NCBI GenBank assembly: GCA_036796435.1
Contig: DAIRCY010000001.1
Location: 31,966-95,965, forward strand
Length of the DNA: 64,000 bases
Direction of reading: 5' to 3'
DNA from: JAJYVT01 sp036796435
GTDB taxonomy: Bacteria > Actinomycetota > Acidimicrobiia > Acidimicrobiales > RAAP-2
The notes beneath the pieces were generated by a model that did not search any database, was not told where the DNA came from, and was given only the letters and a program-made list of their open reading frames with translations. The position numbers and the translations under genes are program-made. This document shows positions 26,122-35,593 of this stretch, in pieces. The stretch's first letter is position 1; every line of letters begins with the position of its first letter.

Positions 26122-27105
26122 ATGAAGCAATCAGGTTCGAAGAAAGTTCGGTGGTCGGCGAGCGCCGTGGCCGTGGTGTTGGGACTGGTGCTGCTCGCCG
26201 TGCCGGTGGCCGGCGGCGCCCAAAGAGCGTCGAGGACAGGGCGCGCCTTCACGGTCTCAAGCCGGCTCGGAGCTGTGAAGCACGTGAGCGCCAATGGCCT
26301 GAGCATGGGCTACCGCACCGGTGGGCATGGGCCGTGGCTCATCATCGTGATGGGCCGGAGCGGCACCATGGCCGAGTGGGACCCGCTGCTCATGCGCCAG
26401 CTGACGGCGCACCACCATGTCGTCGTCTTCGACAACCGCGGTATGGGGACGACCAACGACGACACAACGCCGACGAGTGACGTGACCATTGAACTGATGG
26501 CAGACGACACCCTGGCGCTCGCCGACGCGCTGGGAATTCACCGGTTCGACCTGATGGGCTGGTCGATGGGAGGCGAGATCTCCCAGCAGGTCGCCGTCGA
26601 CGCACCCCGTCGCGTCATGAAGCTGGTCCTCTGCGCGACCGGCTCAGGTGGCCCGACCGAGAAGCTGCCGAGTGCGACAGTGCAAAAGCTCATGTCGGAG
26701 CCGAACCTGCCCACGAAGACACTGTTCAAGCTGAGCTTCCCGCAGACTGCGGCCGGGAAGAAAGCGGCGTCGGCGTACGCGGCGCGCGTGCTCGCCCAAT
26801 ACAAGCACGACCACCTCCCCTCGGACAGCTTTTCGACGACGCCGGCCGGGCTCGCCGGCCAGCAGAACGCCCGGACGCAATGGACGTCGAGCAGCGGCGG
26901 CGTGTACGGCCAACTACACAAGCTGCCGATGCACGTGCTCGTGATGTGGGGCAACAAGGACGTGGTCGACCCCCCCGCGAACGACCGGCTCATCATGGGG
27001 CAGCTTCGGCACGTGACCCACAAGGTCTTTGCCGGAGCGGGGCACGCCTTCTTGTTCCAGGACGCGAAGCAAGTGGGCGCCGCGGTCAACCGTTTCTTGA
27101 ATTAG
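26122..27105 (+). CDS. Secreted alpha/beta hydrolase
   Basis: 327 residues with an N-terminal signal or anchor helix (about 12-34, SAVAVVLGLVLLAVPVAGG) then an alpha/beta-hydrolase fold: oxyanion region GGHGPWLIIVMGRSG, nucleophile Ser in LMGWSMGGE (about residue 147), acid in WGNKDVVDPP and base in GAGHAFLF. GGAGGG-AGAGGCGG lies before ATG 26122. Just downstream of the MMPL exporter, it may process the exported compound on the outside; the substrate is unknown. Confidence 0.85.
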   Translation: MKQSGSKKVRWSASAVAVVLGLVLLAVPVAGGAQRASRTGRAFTVSSRLGAVKHVSANGLSMGYRTGGHGPWLIIVMGRSGTMAEWDPLLMRQLTAHHHVVVFDNRGMGTTNDDTTPTSDVTIELMADDTLALADALGIHRFDLMGWSMGGEISQQVAVDAPRRVMKLVLCATGSGGPTEKLPSATVQKLMSEPNLPTKTLFKLSFPQTAAGKKAASAYAARVLAQYKHDHLPSDSFSTTPAGLAGQQNARTQWTSSSGGVYGQLHKLPMHVLVMWGNKDVVDPPANDRLIMGQLRHVTHKVFAGAGHAFLFQDAKQVGAAVNRFLN

Positions 27106-27700
27106 CGCCCCCGGCGGCGCTTCATCCGCCAGCCACCGCACGGCCGACGCCGTCGACTGCGAGCAGCAGCCACTCCACGACGGCACCAGCGTCCACATCG
27201 AGCCCGACGGGCACGACGAGCGGCTGGACCCCGGCGCATGGTCAGCCTGTGGGTGCCGATAACTCCGTCCGCACTGCTCAGATCGCCATCCGGTATTCGT
27301 GGATGAAGCCACCCAGACGATTGGCTTGTATCACTGAGGAGTCCACTCTCCGGAGTGGCGAGCCACCTACGGTGGTCTCGGGAGGAACCTCGGCGGTGAT
27401 GCTTCGCGTCCAACACGACCAACCGACTCGCGAATGCCTTCGCGTTCGAAGTGCTCAGCCCCGCCAGCTTCGAAGCATGGGCGAAGCACTTGCTGAAGCG
27501 AGGGTACCGATAGCGTCAGGATGGTCTGATCAGCGCCTCGATCCGGCGAGCAAGAGCCACGGAGCAAGCCCAGCTCCAGAGAACTGCGACTCCTAGACGC
27601 AGCCCTCTGTCGAGCACGAGCATGGTGACGAGGCGCGCATTCACCGGGCATCCCGACCAAGTGGCGAAGCCGCTTGCTCGGTGTCGGTCGTCGGACGTCG
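27106..27700. other. Gene-poor spacer with remnants
   Basis: No intact gene. An open tail (NAFAFEVLSPASFEAWAKHL to a stop near 27510) looks like the C-terminus of a lost protein. CCACTC-TCCG-GAGTGG (about 27344-27359) is a short hairpin that could end transcription from the hydrolase side. Confidence 0.35.
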
Positions 27701-28225
27701 TCACGTGGGTCGGAGTTCGAAGAGCGGGTGGCGCTGCGCTTCGACGAGGTATTCCCGGGGCGTGTCGTCGATGCGCAGCCGGTATCGGCGCAGTAGACCG
27801 ACTGGCGGCCGCACGCGTGGGCCGAGCAAACGGCGCAGGAAAAGCGATTGGTGATACGGCGCGAGCGCGTGTCGAAGGACTGCTGCGGCCTCGTCGGGTG
27901 GGATCTCGACAGGATGCACCGAACTGCGCCGCCCACCGGGGTGGACCACGGTCACCTCTTCGGCCGCCCGGAGGTTCCGGCCCCAGCCCGAAGCCCCATA
28001 GGTGGCCTGGACGTAGATGTGTCCCTCGAAGTCGAGCATGGTGACCGGCATCGTGCGCTCGATACCCGACCGGCGCCCGGGCACAATCAGCAGCACGTTT
28101 GGGGCACCGGTCGGCACGCCGGCCGCGATCATCCGACGGGCAAGTGGGTTGATCATGCGGAATAACCGCACAGCGATCCGCTCTCGGAGGTCACTCTGAT
28201 CGCGCGACGGACAGCTCTCTGTCAT
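27701..28225 (-). CDS. Deazaflavin (F420)-dependent nitroreductase-family protein
   Basis: 174 residues of the DDN family, which reduce substrates with cofactor F420H2. Seen: RRMIAAGVPTGAPNVLLIVP, GRRSGIERTMPVTMLDFEGH, IYVQATYGASGWGRNLRA (the F420-phosphate binding region), and RYRLRIDD-type C-terminus. ATG 28225 is chosen for its GGGAGG site. Monocistronic by spacing. F420 use is inferred from family. Confidence 0.85.
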   Translation of the reverse strand: MTESCPSRDQSDLRERIAVRLFRMINPLARRMIAAGVPTGAPNVLLIVPGRRSGIERTMPVTMLDFEGHIYVQATYGASGWGRNLRAAEEVTVVHPGGRRSSVHPVEIPPDEAAAVLRHALAPYHQSLFLRRLLGPRVRPPVGLLRRYRLRIDDTPREYLVEAQRHPLFELRPT

Positions 28226-28418
28226 CGGTTGTTCCTCCCTTGGAAGGAGCTTGAGTGAGATTACAGGGCTCACGCCCGCGTCCTGGTGGCGGAGGCCGTC
28301 CGGGAGGGCAACGAGATCTGTGTGGACACGAACCACCTCGGCCAACCGGCCAAAGCTCTTGGTGAAGGGTGAGCCCTCCTTACGAATTGGGGTTGATGGC
28401 GTTGAGACGATCACGCCA

Positions 28419-29333
28419 TCACGGCTCAACGTAATCTCCTTGGCCGGCATCGGTCAGGTGATCTGCAGTCAGTTTCTTCACGCGGTCAGGATCCCCGATG
28501 GAGTCAATCTCGATGATCCTGTCCTTGGAGATGGTGAACGCCATGATGGCGAAAGGTCGCCCGCGCCTGATGATGACGACACCGGCGGTCCCGTTGACGA
28601 GGACCGGAAGAACTTGCGCAGCGGGCCGAGCTCCGAGTCGGGCTGCTCGGCCGACGGCCTCGGCGCCACGAATGACCGACGACTGGCGCGGTCGACTTGG
28701 GCTGAAGTCGGCGCGGAGCACGACGTCAGGGTGCAAGAGCGCAACGAGTGCGCGGAAGTCCCCGGCACGACCGGCAGCGAAGAAGGCGTTGACGACCGCT
28801 CGTTGCCTTGCGAGGTCGCGCTCGGGAGGAGGCCCCTCGGCATTACGGACCCGGCGCCGCGCTCGGCTCGCGAGTTGCCGGGTCGCCTGGGTGGTTCGTC
28901 CCATGAGGGGCCCGATCTCCTCGAAGGGCAAGTCGAACATGTCGTGAAGTACGAAGGCCAGGCGCTCGGCTGGAGGAAGCGTGTCGAGCACCACTTGGAG
29001 GGCGAGGCCGACCGAATCGGCCATAAGCGCCTCGTCTTCAGGCAACACCTGATCGCCGATGGCCACGACGGGATCGGGGACGGCGGCTCCTGCGGCATCT
29101 TCGCGTCGCAAGTTGCGTGAGCGAAGCGTGTTGAGACAGACCCTGGCCACGATCGTCGTGAGCCAGGCGTTCAGGTTCTCGATGTCGTTCGCGCCTGCTC
29201 GGTTCACCCGCTCCCAAGCATCCTGCAGCGCGTCGTCGGCATCAGCCAGGGAGCCGAGCATCCGGTACGCCACGGCGCGCAACTGTGGCCGCCGCTCTTC
29301 GAAGCGCCCCGCCAACCACTGCTTCTCGTCCAA
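28419..29333 (-). CDS. ECF41/SigJ-type RNA polymerase sigma factor with SnoaL-like tail
   Basis: 304 residues: sigma-2 region (about 10-80, RRPQLRAVAYRMLGSLADAD and DALQDAWERV), sigma-4 region (about 105-165, LPPAERLAFVLHDMFDLPFE then EIG), and a C-terminal SnoaL-like domain (about 180-295) that in ECF41 factors controls activity in place of an anti-sigma. Such genes typically lie next to a carboxymuconolactone decarboxylase or oxidoreductase gene; here two such genes lie divergently at 29496 and 29789. Confidence 0.9.
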   Translation of the reverse strand: MDEKQWLAGRFEERRPQLRAVAYRMLGSLADADDALQDAWERVNRAGANDIENLNAWLTTIVARVCLNTLRSRNLRREDAAGAAVPDPVVAIGDQVLPEDEALMADSVGLALQVVLDTLPPAERLAFVLHDMFDLPFEEIGPLMGRTTQATRQLASRARRRVRNAEGPPPERDLARQRAVVNAFFAAGRAGDFRALVALLHPDVVLRADFSPSRPRQSSVIRGAEAVGRAARLGARPAAQVLPVLVNGTAGVVIIRRGRPFAIMAFTISKDRIIEIDSIGDPDRVKKLTADHLTDAGQGDYVEP

Positions 29334-29427
29334 TTTCCCGTCCTCGTAGTCCCGCTCGGTGTGAATGACCCCCGGGCCGACGCAGATGTGACATCTACCA
29401 GGTCCACGGTGCCTCTGACCTGCGGCG

Positions 29428-29454
29428 CGTCACATTGATCCACGCTCAGGTGTC
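29428..29454 (+). promoter_or_regulatory. Candidate ECF41-type promoter
   Basis: CGTCACA (29428-29434), 16 nt, TGTC (29451-29454). The ECF41 consensus as I recall it is TGTCACA-N16-CGTC, so each box has one mismatch and the spacing is exact. It points at the gene start at 29496, 41 bp on. Confidence 0.5.
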
Positions 29455-29495
29455 CTAGTGAACAGGACGGTTCGCGGCGAACCGAAGGAGCAGCG

Positions 29496-29771
29496 ATGCA
29501 GCCAAGGATCACCGGCCCGGCGATCAGCGTCCCCGGCGTAGTCGTTGGGAACGACGCCGCCGAGACGGGTGGTGATCCGACCTCGACGATCGAGCTGGTC
29601 GGGCGGGGGCCGAATCAGGTCGATCGCTGCACCACGTGCCGCGAGCTACCTGCCCGAGGCGCCAGAAAGGCGGGAGAGACGGACGATCGTCTCCAGTCCT
29701 CAGCGCGTGCAGCCACGTCAAAGGATGTGGACGGTGGTTGGAACGGAGCAGTACCGAGCAGCACCTGCTGA
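29496..29771 (+). pseudogene. Decayed carboxymuconolactone decarboxylase/AhpD-like gene
   Basis: Start intact: AAGGAG site and MQPRITGPAISVPGVV, the usual opening of ECF41-linked CMD proteins. A middle segment is deleted. The later DRCTTCRELPARGARKAGET then DDRLQ still aligns with the CxxC...RKAGETDDRL region, after which the frame is lost. So an ancestral sigma-CMD pair has decayed here. Confidence 0.6.
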
Positions 29772-29788
29772 ACACACCGAGAAAGGCA

Positions 29789-30409
29789 ATGGAAATGGAC
29801 ACGCTTCTCCCCCGGATAGACAAGCCACGTAACCCGATGATGAAGATGGTCTACGCAATGGACAGGCGCACGACCGGGAAGGTCACGGCTCCCATCTCGG
29901 TGTTCGCGGCGCGGATGCCAATCGCGTTCGGGAACTTCTACGGCAAGTTGTCGCGCTTGGACAAGAAGCTCAAGTTGCCACACGCGACTGCCCTGGTCAT
30001 CCGTGAGCAGGTGGCGTCGATCAACATGTGCATGTTCTGCATGGACGCAGCCCGGTGGTTCGCGCTGAAGGAGTCTCCTGAGAGCCAGGCGCGCTTCGAC
30101 GCCCTGCCCCAGTACAGGACGAGTCCGCTCTTTTCCGAAGCAGAGCGCGTTGCGCTCGACTATGCGTCTGAGCTCACGGCGAACAAGACACTCCAGCCCG
30201 GCACCTTTCGCCAGCTCAGGAAGTTTTACAGCGAGAGGGAGATCTGCGACATCGTATGGCTCGTCGCCAGCGAGCACATCTACAACGTCACCAACCGCGG
30301 ATTAGGTATCGGCTCGGAAGGACTCTGTGAGCTGAGCCTCGACCGCGAGAAGCGAGGCCCGCAACCATCTCGAAGGGGCCAACGGACGTCGTCATCCGCT
30401 GCTTCGTGA
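29789..30409 (+). CDS. Carboxymuconolactone decarboxylase (AhpD-fold) family protein
   Basis: 206 residues with an all-helical AhpD-like fold. The active-site helix reads REQVASINMCMFCMDAARW: CxxC is present, but the His that normally follows (CxxCxxxH) is Ala. A second conserved stretch is SPLFSEAERVALDYASELT. Start ATG 29789 (an ATG at 29795 is equally possible). It lies downstream of the decayed paralogue and the ECF41-type promoter, so it is the likely surviving target. Actual role unknown; peroxide or quinone-related redox work is usual for the group. Confidence 0.82.
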   Translation: MEMDTLLPRIDKPRNPMMKMVYAMDRRTTGKVTAPISVFAARMPIAFGNFYGKLSRLDKKLKLPHATALVIREQVASINMCMFCMDAARWFALKESPESQARFDALPQYRTSPLFSEAERVALDYASELTANKTLQPGTFRQLRKFYSEREICDIVWLVASEHIYNVTNRGLGIGSEGLCELSLDREKRGPQPSRRGQRTSSSAAS

Positions 30410-30693
30410 ATGATCGGCTGCCCATCGCCAGCGTGTCTGGGCATAAGAGCCCCGCAGGTTGACGATTCCACCGCAAATTTCGGCGTTCAGCGGGGACGGG
30501 AGGGGCAGATTCGCGGGATCATCGCGACACGATCCTTGGGACGGCACCGCGAGGGACCCTCCCGGCCTTCGCGACCAACTGTGCCGGAGTGGTATCTCGC
30601 GGTCGGGGACCGGACGTCTCTCAGCTCACTCACGACTTCTTCAACTCCGTGGCTGCCGGCGATGTGGCGCGGCCATACAGCCGGCCCTCGCTC

Positions 30694-31467
30694 TCATGGA
30701 GTCACTCCGTTTACAGTTGGCGAGCTGAGCTCGTATCGGGTGAACAAATAGTTGTCCTCTTCGCACAACTGGCTGAGGGTGCACTTGCCGGCGCGATCGA
30801 GCGGCTTGTCGGCGATACGGCGCTCGGCGTCGCCGATGAGCAGCGGGGCGATGGTGAGGCAGATCTCGTCGACCAACTCGGCGGCGACGAGCTGGGACAG
30901 CAGAGCGGGACCGCCCTCACAGAGCACGTGCTTCAGTCCGCGCTCGGCCAGCGCGTCGAGGGCGGACCGGAGGTCGACCCGGTCGTGGCCGAGGACGAGC
31001 ACCTCGGCGACCTGTTCAGCGGTCGCCCGGGTCTGCTCCGGTGCGTTCTCGGTGGTGAGCAAAAGGGGCCGGGCCTCGGCCTGAGCGAAGAAGCTCGAGG
31101 CCATATCGAGGTCGAGCCGTCCAGTGACGACGGCGATTGGAGGCACCTCACGACGTCCGGCCTTCCGGCGCCGGGCGCGGTCTTCGGCGGTCAGGCGGGC
31201 CGGGCCGTAGCCTTCGATCCGGACCGTGGCGGCACCGACCAGTACCACGTCAGCGAGCGCTCGCAGCGTATGGAACAGCGCTCGGTCTGCTGGTCCAGAC
31301 AGTCCGCCGGAGCGGCCCTCGACGGTTGCGGCGCCGTCGAGACTCATCGCCATGTTCGCCCGCAGGTGGCGTGGTCGCTCGACTGCGTAGGCCGCTGCGA
31401 TGTCGATGTGCTCAGTGGGGAGGGGGAAGAGCCGTCGCATCCTGGAACTCAAGCGCGCCTGCGCCAA
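30694..31467 (-). CDS. RibD C-terminal-like pyrimidine reductase family protein
   Basis: 257 residues of the RibD-C/dihydrofolate-reductase-like fold, NADPH dependent. Seen: LRANMAMSLDGAATVEGRSG at about 36-55 (substrate loop), VLVGAATVRIEGYGP, VTGRLDLD, then VLCEGGPALLSQLVAAELVD (dinucleotide site) and LTIAPLLIGD. No deaminase domain and no other rib genes nearby, so it is a stand-alone reductase whose substrate is uncertain. A start nine codons later is possible. Confidence 0.85.
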   Translation of the reverse strand: MAQARLSSRMRRLFPLPTEHIDIAAAYAVERPRHLRANMAMSLDGAATVEGRSGGLSGPADRALFHTLRALADVVLVGAATVRIEGYGPARLTAEDRARRRKAGRREVPPIAVVTGRLDLDMASSFFAQAEARPLLLTTENAPEQTRATAEQVAEVLVLGHDRVDLRSALDALAERGLKHVLCEGGPALLSQLVAAELVDEICLTIAPLLIGDAERRIADKPLDRAGKCTLSQLCEEDNYLFTRYELSSPTVNGVTP

Positions 31468-31485
31468 TGGATAACCGCCTCGGCG

Positions 31486-31537
31486 TTCATCACGCCTCGG
31501 GTTTCATCACGCCTCGGGTTTCATCACGCCTCGGGTC
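31486..31537 (+). repeat. Three tandem 17-bp units TTCATCACGCCTCGGGT
   Basis: Three near-perfect copies, 19 bp upstream of the RibD-like gene start. The rest of 31468-31959 shows no recognised gene. Confidence 0.9.
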
Positions 31538-31959
31538 ACGAGCCCGCGACCTCTCCGTTGCGCCCAAGCCGAGGGCTCGGCCCGGTACCGAGCTCGCACG
31601 CATCCGCTGCAGGCGCCTCCCCGCCCGACTGGCGAAAGGCGATCGGGTGCGGCGGAGGGTCGACCCCGGCGCGGTCCATGGTCGCCCTGTCTGACGGCGG
31701 ACGGTCAGTCCGTGCCAGCCGAGCCGGCCGTTGCTGGGACCGATGGCGTGCTCCTTCAACGGGATGATCGCGTTGTCGGAGACCTTGAAGATCTGCGGGC
31801 ACACCTCACAGCACTTGGTGATGTTGCGAAGGCACGACTCCTCACCCAGGTTCGTGCTCGTTCGGATGCGACAGGATCGGTGGCGACGGACATGTCAGGA
31901 GTGGCGGTCTAGACGCGACCGGCTGCTGGTCGTGCCACGTTGCGAGGCACGCTCTGTGC

Positions 31960-33339
31960 TCACGTTGGTCTTCCCCGAACTGGCGACCCCCGCCGGTCGC
32001 CCCCGGTGTTCGACGCCGTGGCGTCGATCCGGGCCTCGACACTTTCCGGTGCCGGCACCAGCTTGTCGGGAGGACGTACCAGGATGGCTGCGGCGCCGCG
32101 GGAGGTGAAGTAGCTCCATCCCCAGTCGACAAGGACCTTGACCCGGTTGGAGAAGCAGATCAGGTAGGCGATGTGGACACCCACCCACAGCAGCCACGCC
32201 GGCAGTCCTCCAAAGCGCAGCCGGTACCGGTTGCTGGTCCCGGCACCGAGCAGCAGGGGCAGCTCGGCCACAGCATCGCCGCGCCCGAGGACCGCCATCA
32301 TCCCCTTGTCGTGGTAGTGGAACCGAGCCGGGGGCTCCCCGGCGATGAGTCGCGCCACCTGCTCGCCGGCATGGCGGCCGGCCTGGATGGCGACCGGGGC
32401 GAGCATCGGCAACGCCGCGCTCGACTTCGGCGCGGTCACCGCGGCGAGGTCGCCGGCGACGAACACGTTCGGGTGGCCCGGGACCCGCAGGTTCTGATCA
32501 ACGACCACCCTGCCTCGGCTCAGTTCCACTCCGAGGGTGCGGGCGAGCCCGTTCGCCTGGACCCCGGCGGCCCAGATCACCGTGCCGGTCTGGATGTGCT
32601 CGCCGCCACGGAGGGTGACTCCGCTGGCGTCGGCCCTCTCGACGTCGTGGCCGAGGCGCACCTCGACGCCGCGGCGACGGAGATCTCGGAAGGCCCGCTC
32701 CGACGAGCGCGGGCTGAAGGCGTTGAGCAGCCGAGGTCCCGCTTCGATGAGGATGACCCGGAGCGTGGCGACCGGCCCGACGACCTCGTCGGCCATCGAG
32801 GCCAGCGCCCCCGCGGTCTCGACCCCGGTAGGACCGCCGCCCACGACCACCGTCGTGATGGCGGCATCGCCCGACGGCTCGCTTGCCGCTGCCGCCTCGA
32901 GCGTGGCGAGAAGGTGGGCTCGCAGCGCCACGCCGTCGGCCAGGGTGTAGAGCGGCCACGCGTGCTCGGCCATGCCGGGGATACCGAAAAAGTGGGTCTC
33001 GGCCCCCGCCGCGAGGATCAGATAGTCGAAAGACAGCGCCGGACCGCCCTGCAGCTGCAGCTTCCCGTCCGTCCAGTCCACCGAGTCAGCGACGGCCACC
33101 CGGACGGTCAGGTTGGCCTGGCGGCGGAACACCGAGCGAAACGCGACGCCCACCTCTTCAGGCGGCAGGTAGCCGGTGCTCACCTGATAGAGGAGCGGCT
33201 GGAACGTGTGGTAGTTGTGCCGGTCGACCAGGGTGACATCAGCATCCGAATGGGCCAACGAGTGTGCCGCGTTCATGCCTGCGAAGCCGCCGCCGACCAC
33301 CACGACGTGGGGTCGTGCCCGGTAGGCCGTGCTGGTCAC
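31960..33339 (-). CDS. ndh: Type II NADH dehydrogenase (NDH-2)
   Basis: Membrane-associated flavoprotein that oxidises NADH and reduces quinone without pumping protons. 459 residues: FAD motif VVVVGGGFAGMNAAHSLA near 12-29, NAD motif TTVVVGGGPTGVETAGALAS near 150, VFVAGDLA with AALPMLAPVAIQAGRH, and a C-terminal amphipathic region (GGLPAWLLWVGVHIAYLICF) that anchors it to the membrane. The GTG at 33339 overlaps the transketolase stop (GTGA), so the two are coupled. Confidence 0.93.
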   Translation of the reverse strand: MTSTAYRARPHVVVVGGGFAGMNAAHSLAHSDADVTLVDRHNYHTFQPLLYQVSTGYLPPEEVGVAFRSVFRRQANLTVRVAVADSVDWTDGKLQLQGGPALSFDYLILAAGAETHFFGIPGMAEHAWPLYTLADGVALRAHLLATLEAAAASEPSGDAAITTVVVGGGPTGVETAGALASMADEVVGPVATLRVILIEAGPRLLNAFSPRSSERAFRDLRRRGVEVRLGHDVERADASGVTLRGGEHIQTGTVIWAAGVQANGLARTLGVELSRGRVVVDQNLRVPGHPNVFVAGDLAAVTAPKSSAALPMLAPVAIQAGRHAGEQVARLIAGEPPARFHYHDKGMMAVLGRGDAVAELPLLLGAGTSNRYRLRFGGLPAWLLWVGVHIAYLICFSNRVKVLVDWGWSYFTSRGAAAILVRPPDKLVPAPESVEARIDATASNTGGDRRGSPVRGRPT

Positions 33340-35195
33340 CGGGCGGCGAGCTGTCGTGCGGCGGCGGCGATGTGGGCGGCCGAGATGCCCGCGGCGTCCA
33401 GTTGCTCGGCAGGGGTTCCCGAGCCGGGCAGGCCCGAGACGGCCAGGTGGGTGACCCGCAGGGCGGGCACGCCAGCGTCGGCCAGGGCCTCGAGGACGGC
33501 GCCCCCGATCCCTCCGGCCGGGTAGTGGTCCTCGGCGATCACGAGACGGCTGCCGGTCACCTCGCAGGCCTCCACGAGGGCGTGGCGGTCGAGCGGTTTG
33601 ACCGAGTACAGGTCGATGACCCGGACCGGGATGCCGGTGCCGGCGAGCTCGTCGGCGGCGGCCAGACACTCGTGCAGGGTCACCCCGGCACCGATGAGCG
33701 CCACCTTGTCGTCTGGGCCGGCCCGGTGGACCTTGCACCCACCGACGGCGAACGTCTCTTCGGCTGGGTAGATCACCGGGTAGGCGCCACGCGTGGTGCG
33801 CAGGTAGGCGACGCCGTCTATGTCCGGCATCTGGGCGACCAAAGCGACGGTCGAGGCGGCGTCCGCCGCGTACAACACGACCGCGCCGTGCACGGCTCGC
33901 AGTGCGGCGATGTCCTCCAAGGCCATCTGGGACGGCCCGTCCTCGCCGATCTCCACCCCGGCATGCGAGCCGACCAGGCAGATGCTGACCCCCGAGATCC
34001 CGGCCATGCGGATGAAGTCGAAGGCCCGGGAGAAGAACACGGCGAAGGTGCAGGCGAACGGCCGGTAGCCGCGCACCGCCAGCCCGGTCGCCGAGGCGAC
34101 CAACTGCTGCTCGGCGATGAACATCTCGAAGTAGCGGTCGGGAGCGACCTTTCCGAACTCCTCGGCGTGGGTGGAGTTGCCGACCTCGCCGTCGAGGACG
34201 ACCACCTCGGGGCGAGCGGCAAGCGCGGCGACGGCGGCGCCGAAGGCGACCCTGGTCGCCACCTTCTCCCCGAGCTGATACGTGGGCATGGTGACCGGCG
34301 CGCCCGGTGCCGGCGTGGTGGCTGGCGACCCCGGGTCCGGTCGCGCCGTGGTGACATGGAGATCGGTCGGCCCGCCGAGGGCTGCGATGGCTCGCTCGGT
34401 CATGTCGGGAGGGAGCGCCTTGCCGTGCCAGCCGTTCTTGTTCTCGAGCTCGGGCACGCCTTTGGCCTTGATGGTGCGGGCCAGGACCACGCTCGGGCGG
34501 TCCGGGTCGGTTCGGGCCTCGGTGAGGGCCCGGTCGATGGCGGCCAGATCGTGGCCGTCGATGACCAGGGACCGGGCGCCGAAGGCCTCGACTCGGGCGG
34601 CGTAGCGATCGAGGTCCCATTCGAGCTCGGTCGGGCCGCGCTGACCGAGCCGATTGACGTCGACGATGGCGGTCAGGTTGCCGAGCTGGTAGTAGCTGGC
34701 CTTGTCCAGCGCCTCCCACATCGAGCCTTCTGCCGTCTCGCTGTCGCCGCAGAGCACCCAGGCGTGGTAATCGAGGCGGTCGAGTCGCCGGCCAGCCAGG
34801 CACACCCCGACCGCGTCCGGCAGCCCCTGGCCGAGGGAGCCGGTGGCCACGTCCACCCAGGGCAGGAGCGGGGTGGGATGGCCTTCCAGGCGGGCGCCGA
34901 AGCGCCGATAGGTCTTGACCAGCTCGGTCTCGTCGATCACTCCGACCGCCCGGAACATCGAATACAACAGCGGCGAGGCGTGGCCCTTGGAGAAGATCAG
35001 GTGGTCGTTGGTCGCAAGGTCGGGTCGTCCCCAGTCGTAGCGCAGGTGGGCGACGAGCAGCACTGCCATCAAGTCGGCTGCCGACAGCGAGGAGGTGGGG
35101 TGGCCCGAGCCCGCCTCGGTGGAGCAGCGGATCGAGTCCACCCGCAGCTGCGCGGCGAGCCGGGCGGCCAGCTCGAGCTCGTTGTCGTCCATCAC
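33336..35195 (-). CDS. tkt: Transketolase, single-chain animal-like form
   Basis: Transfers two-carbon units between sugar phosphates using thiamine diphosphate. 619 residues: STEAGSGHPTSSLSAADLMA near 27-46, FSKGHASPLLYS, ThDP motif GDSETAEGSMWEALDKASYY near 149-168, then the pyrimidine domain with EMFIAEQQLVASATGLA and the C-terminal domain. The length and the EQQLVASATGLA type resemble the mammalian TKT lineage rather than the about 660-residue bacterial TktA. Overlaps NDH-2 downstream. Confidence 0.93.
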   Translation of the reverse strand: MMDDNELELAARLAAQLRVDSIRCSTEAGSGHPTSSLSAADLMAVLLVAHLRYDWGRPDLATNDHLIFSKGHASPLLYSMFRAVGVIDETELVKTYRRFGARLEGHPTPLLPWVDVATGSLGQGLPDAVGVCLAGRRLDRLDYHAWVLCGDSETAEGSMWEALDKASYYQLGNLTAIVDVNRLGQRGPTELEWDLDRYAARVEAFGARSLVIDGHDLAAIDRALTEARTDPDRPSVVLARTIKAKGVPELENKNGWHGKALPPDMTERAIAALGGPTDLHVTTARPDPGSPATTPAPGAPVTMPTYQLGEKVATRVAFGAAVAALAARPEVVVLDGEVGNSTHAEEFGKVAPDRYFEMFIAEQQLVASATGLAVRGYRPFACTFAVFFSRAFDFIRMAGISGVSICLVGSHAGVEIGEDGPSQMALEDIAALRAVHGAVVLYAADAASTVALVAQMPDIDGVAYLRTTRGAYPVIYPAEETFAVGGCKVHRAGPDDKVALIGAGVTLHECLAAADELAGTGIPVRVIDLYSVKPLDRHALVEACEVTGSRLVIAEDHYPAGGIGGAVLEALADAGVPALRVTHLAVSGLPGSGTPAEQLDAAGISAAHIAAAARQLAAR

Positions 35196-35394
35196 TGTGC
35201 CTCTTCCGCGGCCCGGGTCGTTCCGATGAGGTCGTCCGATGCGACGCCCGAATTCGCCAACCGGGCCGCGTTGACCTGGCCATCGGAGCGGTTAAGGGCG
35301 ACCATCGCGGCGCCGTGGTCCCCGCAGTTGACGTTCATGGCTGCGAGCACGCGCTCTTCGCGAACCCAAATCCCCCCCGATGTTGGTAGTGCGT

Positions 35395-35541
35395 GGACGC
35401 CGCCGGGGCGGTCGTAGGGGCGGTCGGCCTCCTCCCCGATGAGTACGACTCGACCGTCGAAGCCTCGGTGCGCGGGGCCTCGCCGGCTTTCGCGCCCCCC
35501 GGACCGGCGCCCACGATCACGAATGTCTCTTGCGCGGTCAT
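35395..35541 (-). pseudogene. N-terminal fragment of a ferredoxin/rubredoxin reductase
   Basis: Begins MTAQETFVIVGAGPGGAKAG, the FAD-binding opening of ferredoxin reductases; the next part (GFDGRVVLIGEEADRPYDRP) is in another frame, then the gene stops. The start has no intact remainder, so it is a remnant. 35196-35394 holds nothing recognisable. Confidence 0.7.
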
Positions 35542-35593
35542 GTCGTCACGAGCTTTCTCGGTAAAAGAGCGATGATCCGAGCACCCGGTCGGG

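Noticed and set aside
30410..30693. Small plus-strand gene after the CMD-family protein
   Set aside because: Open frames there have no ribosome site, atypical composition and no family resemblance.
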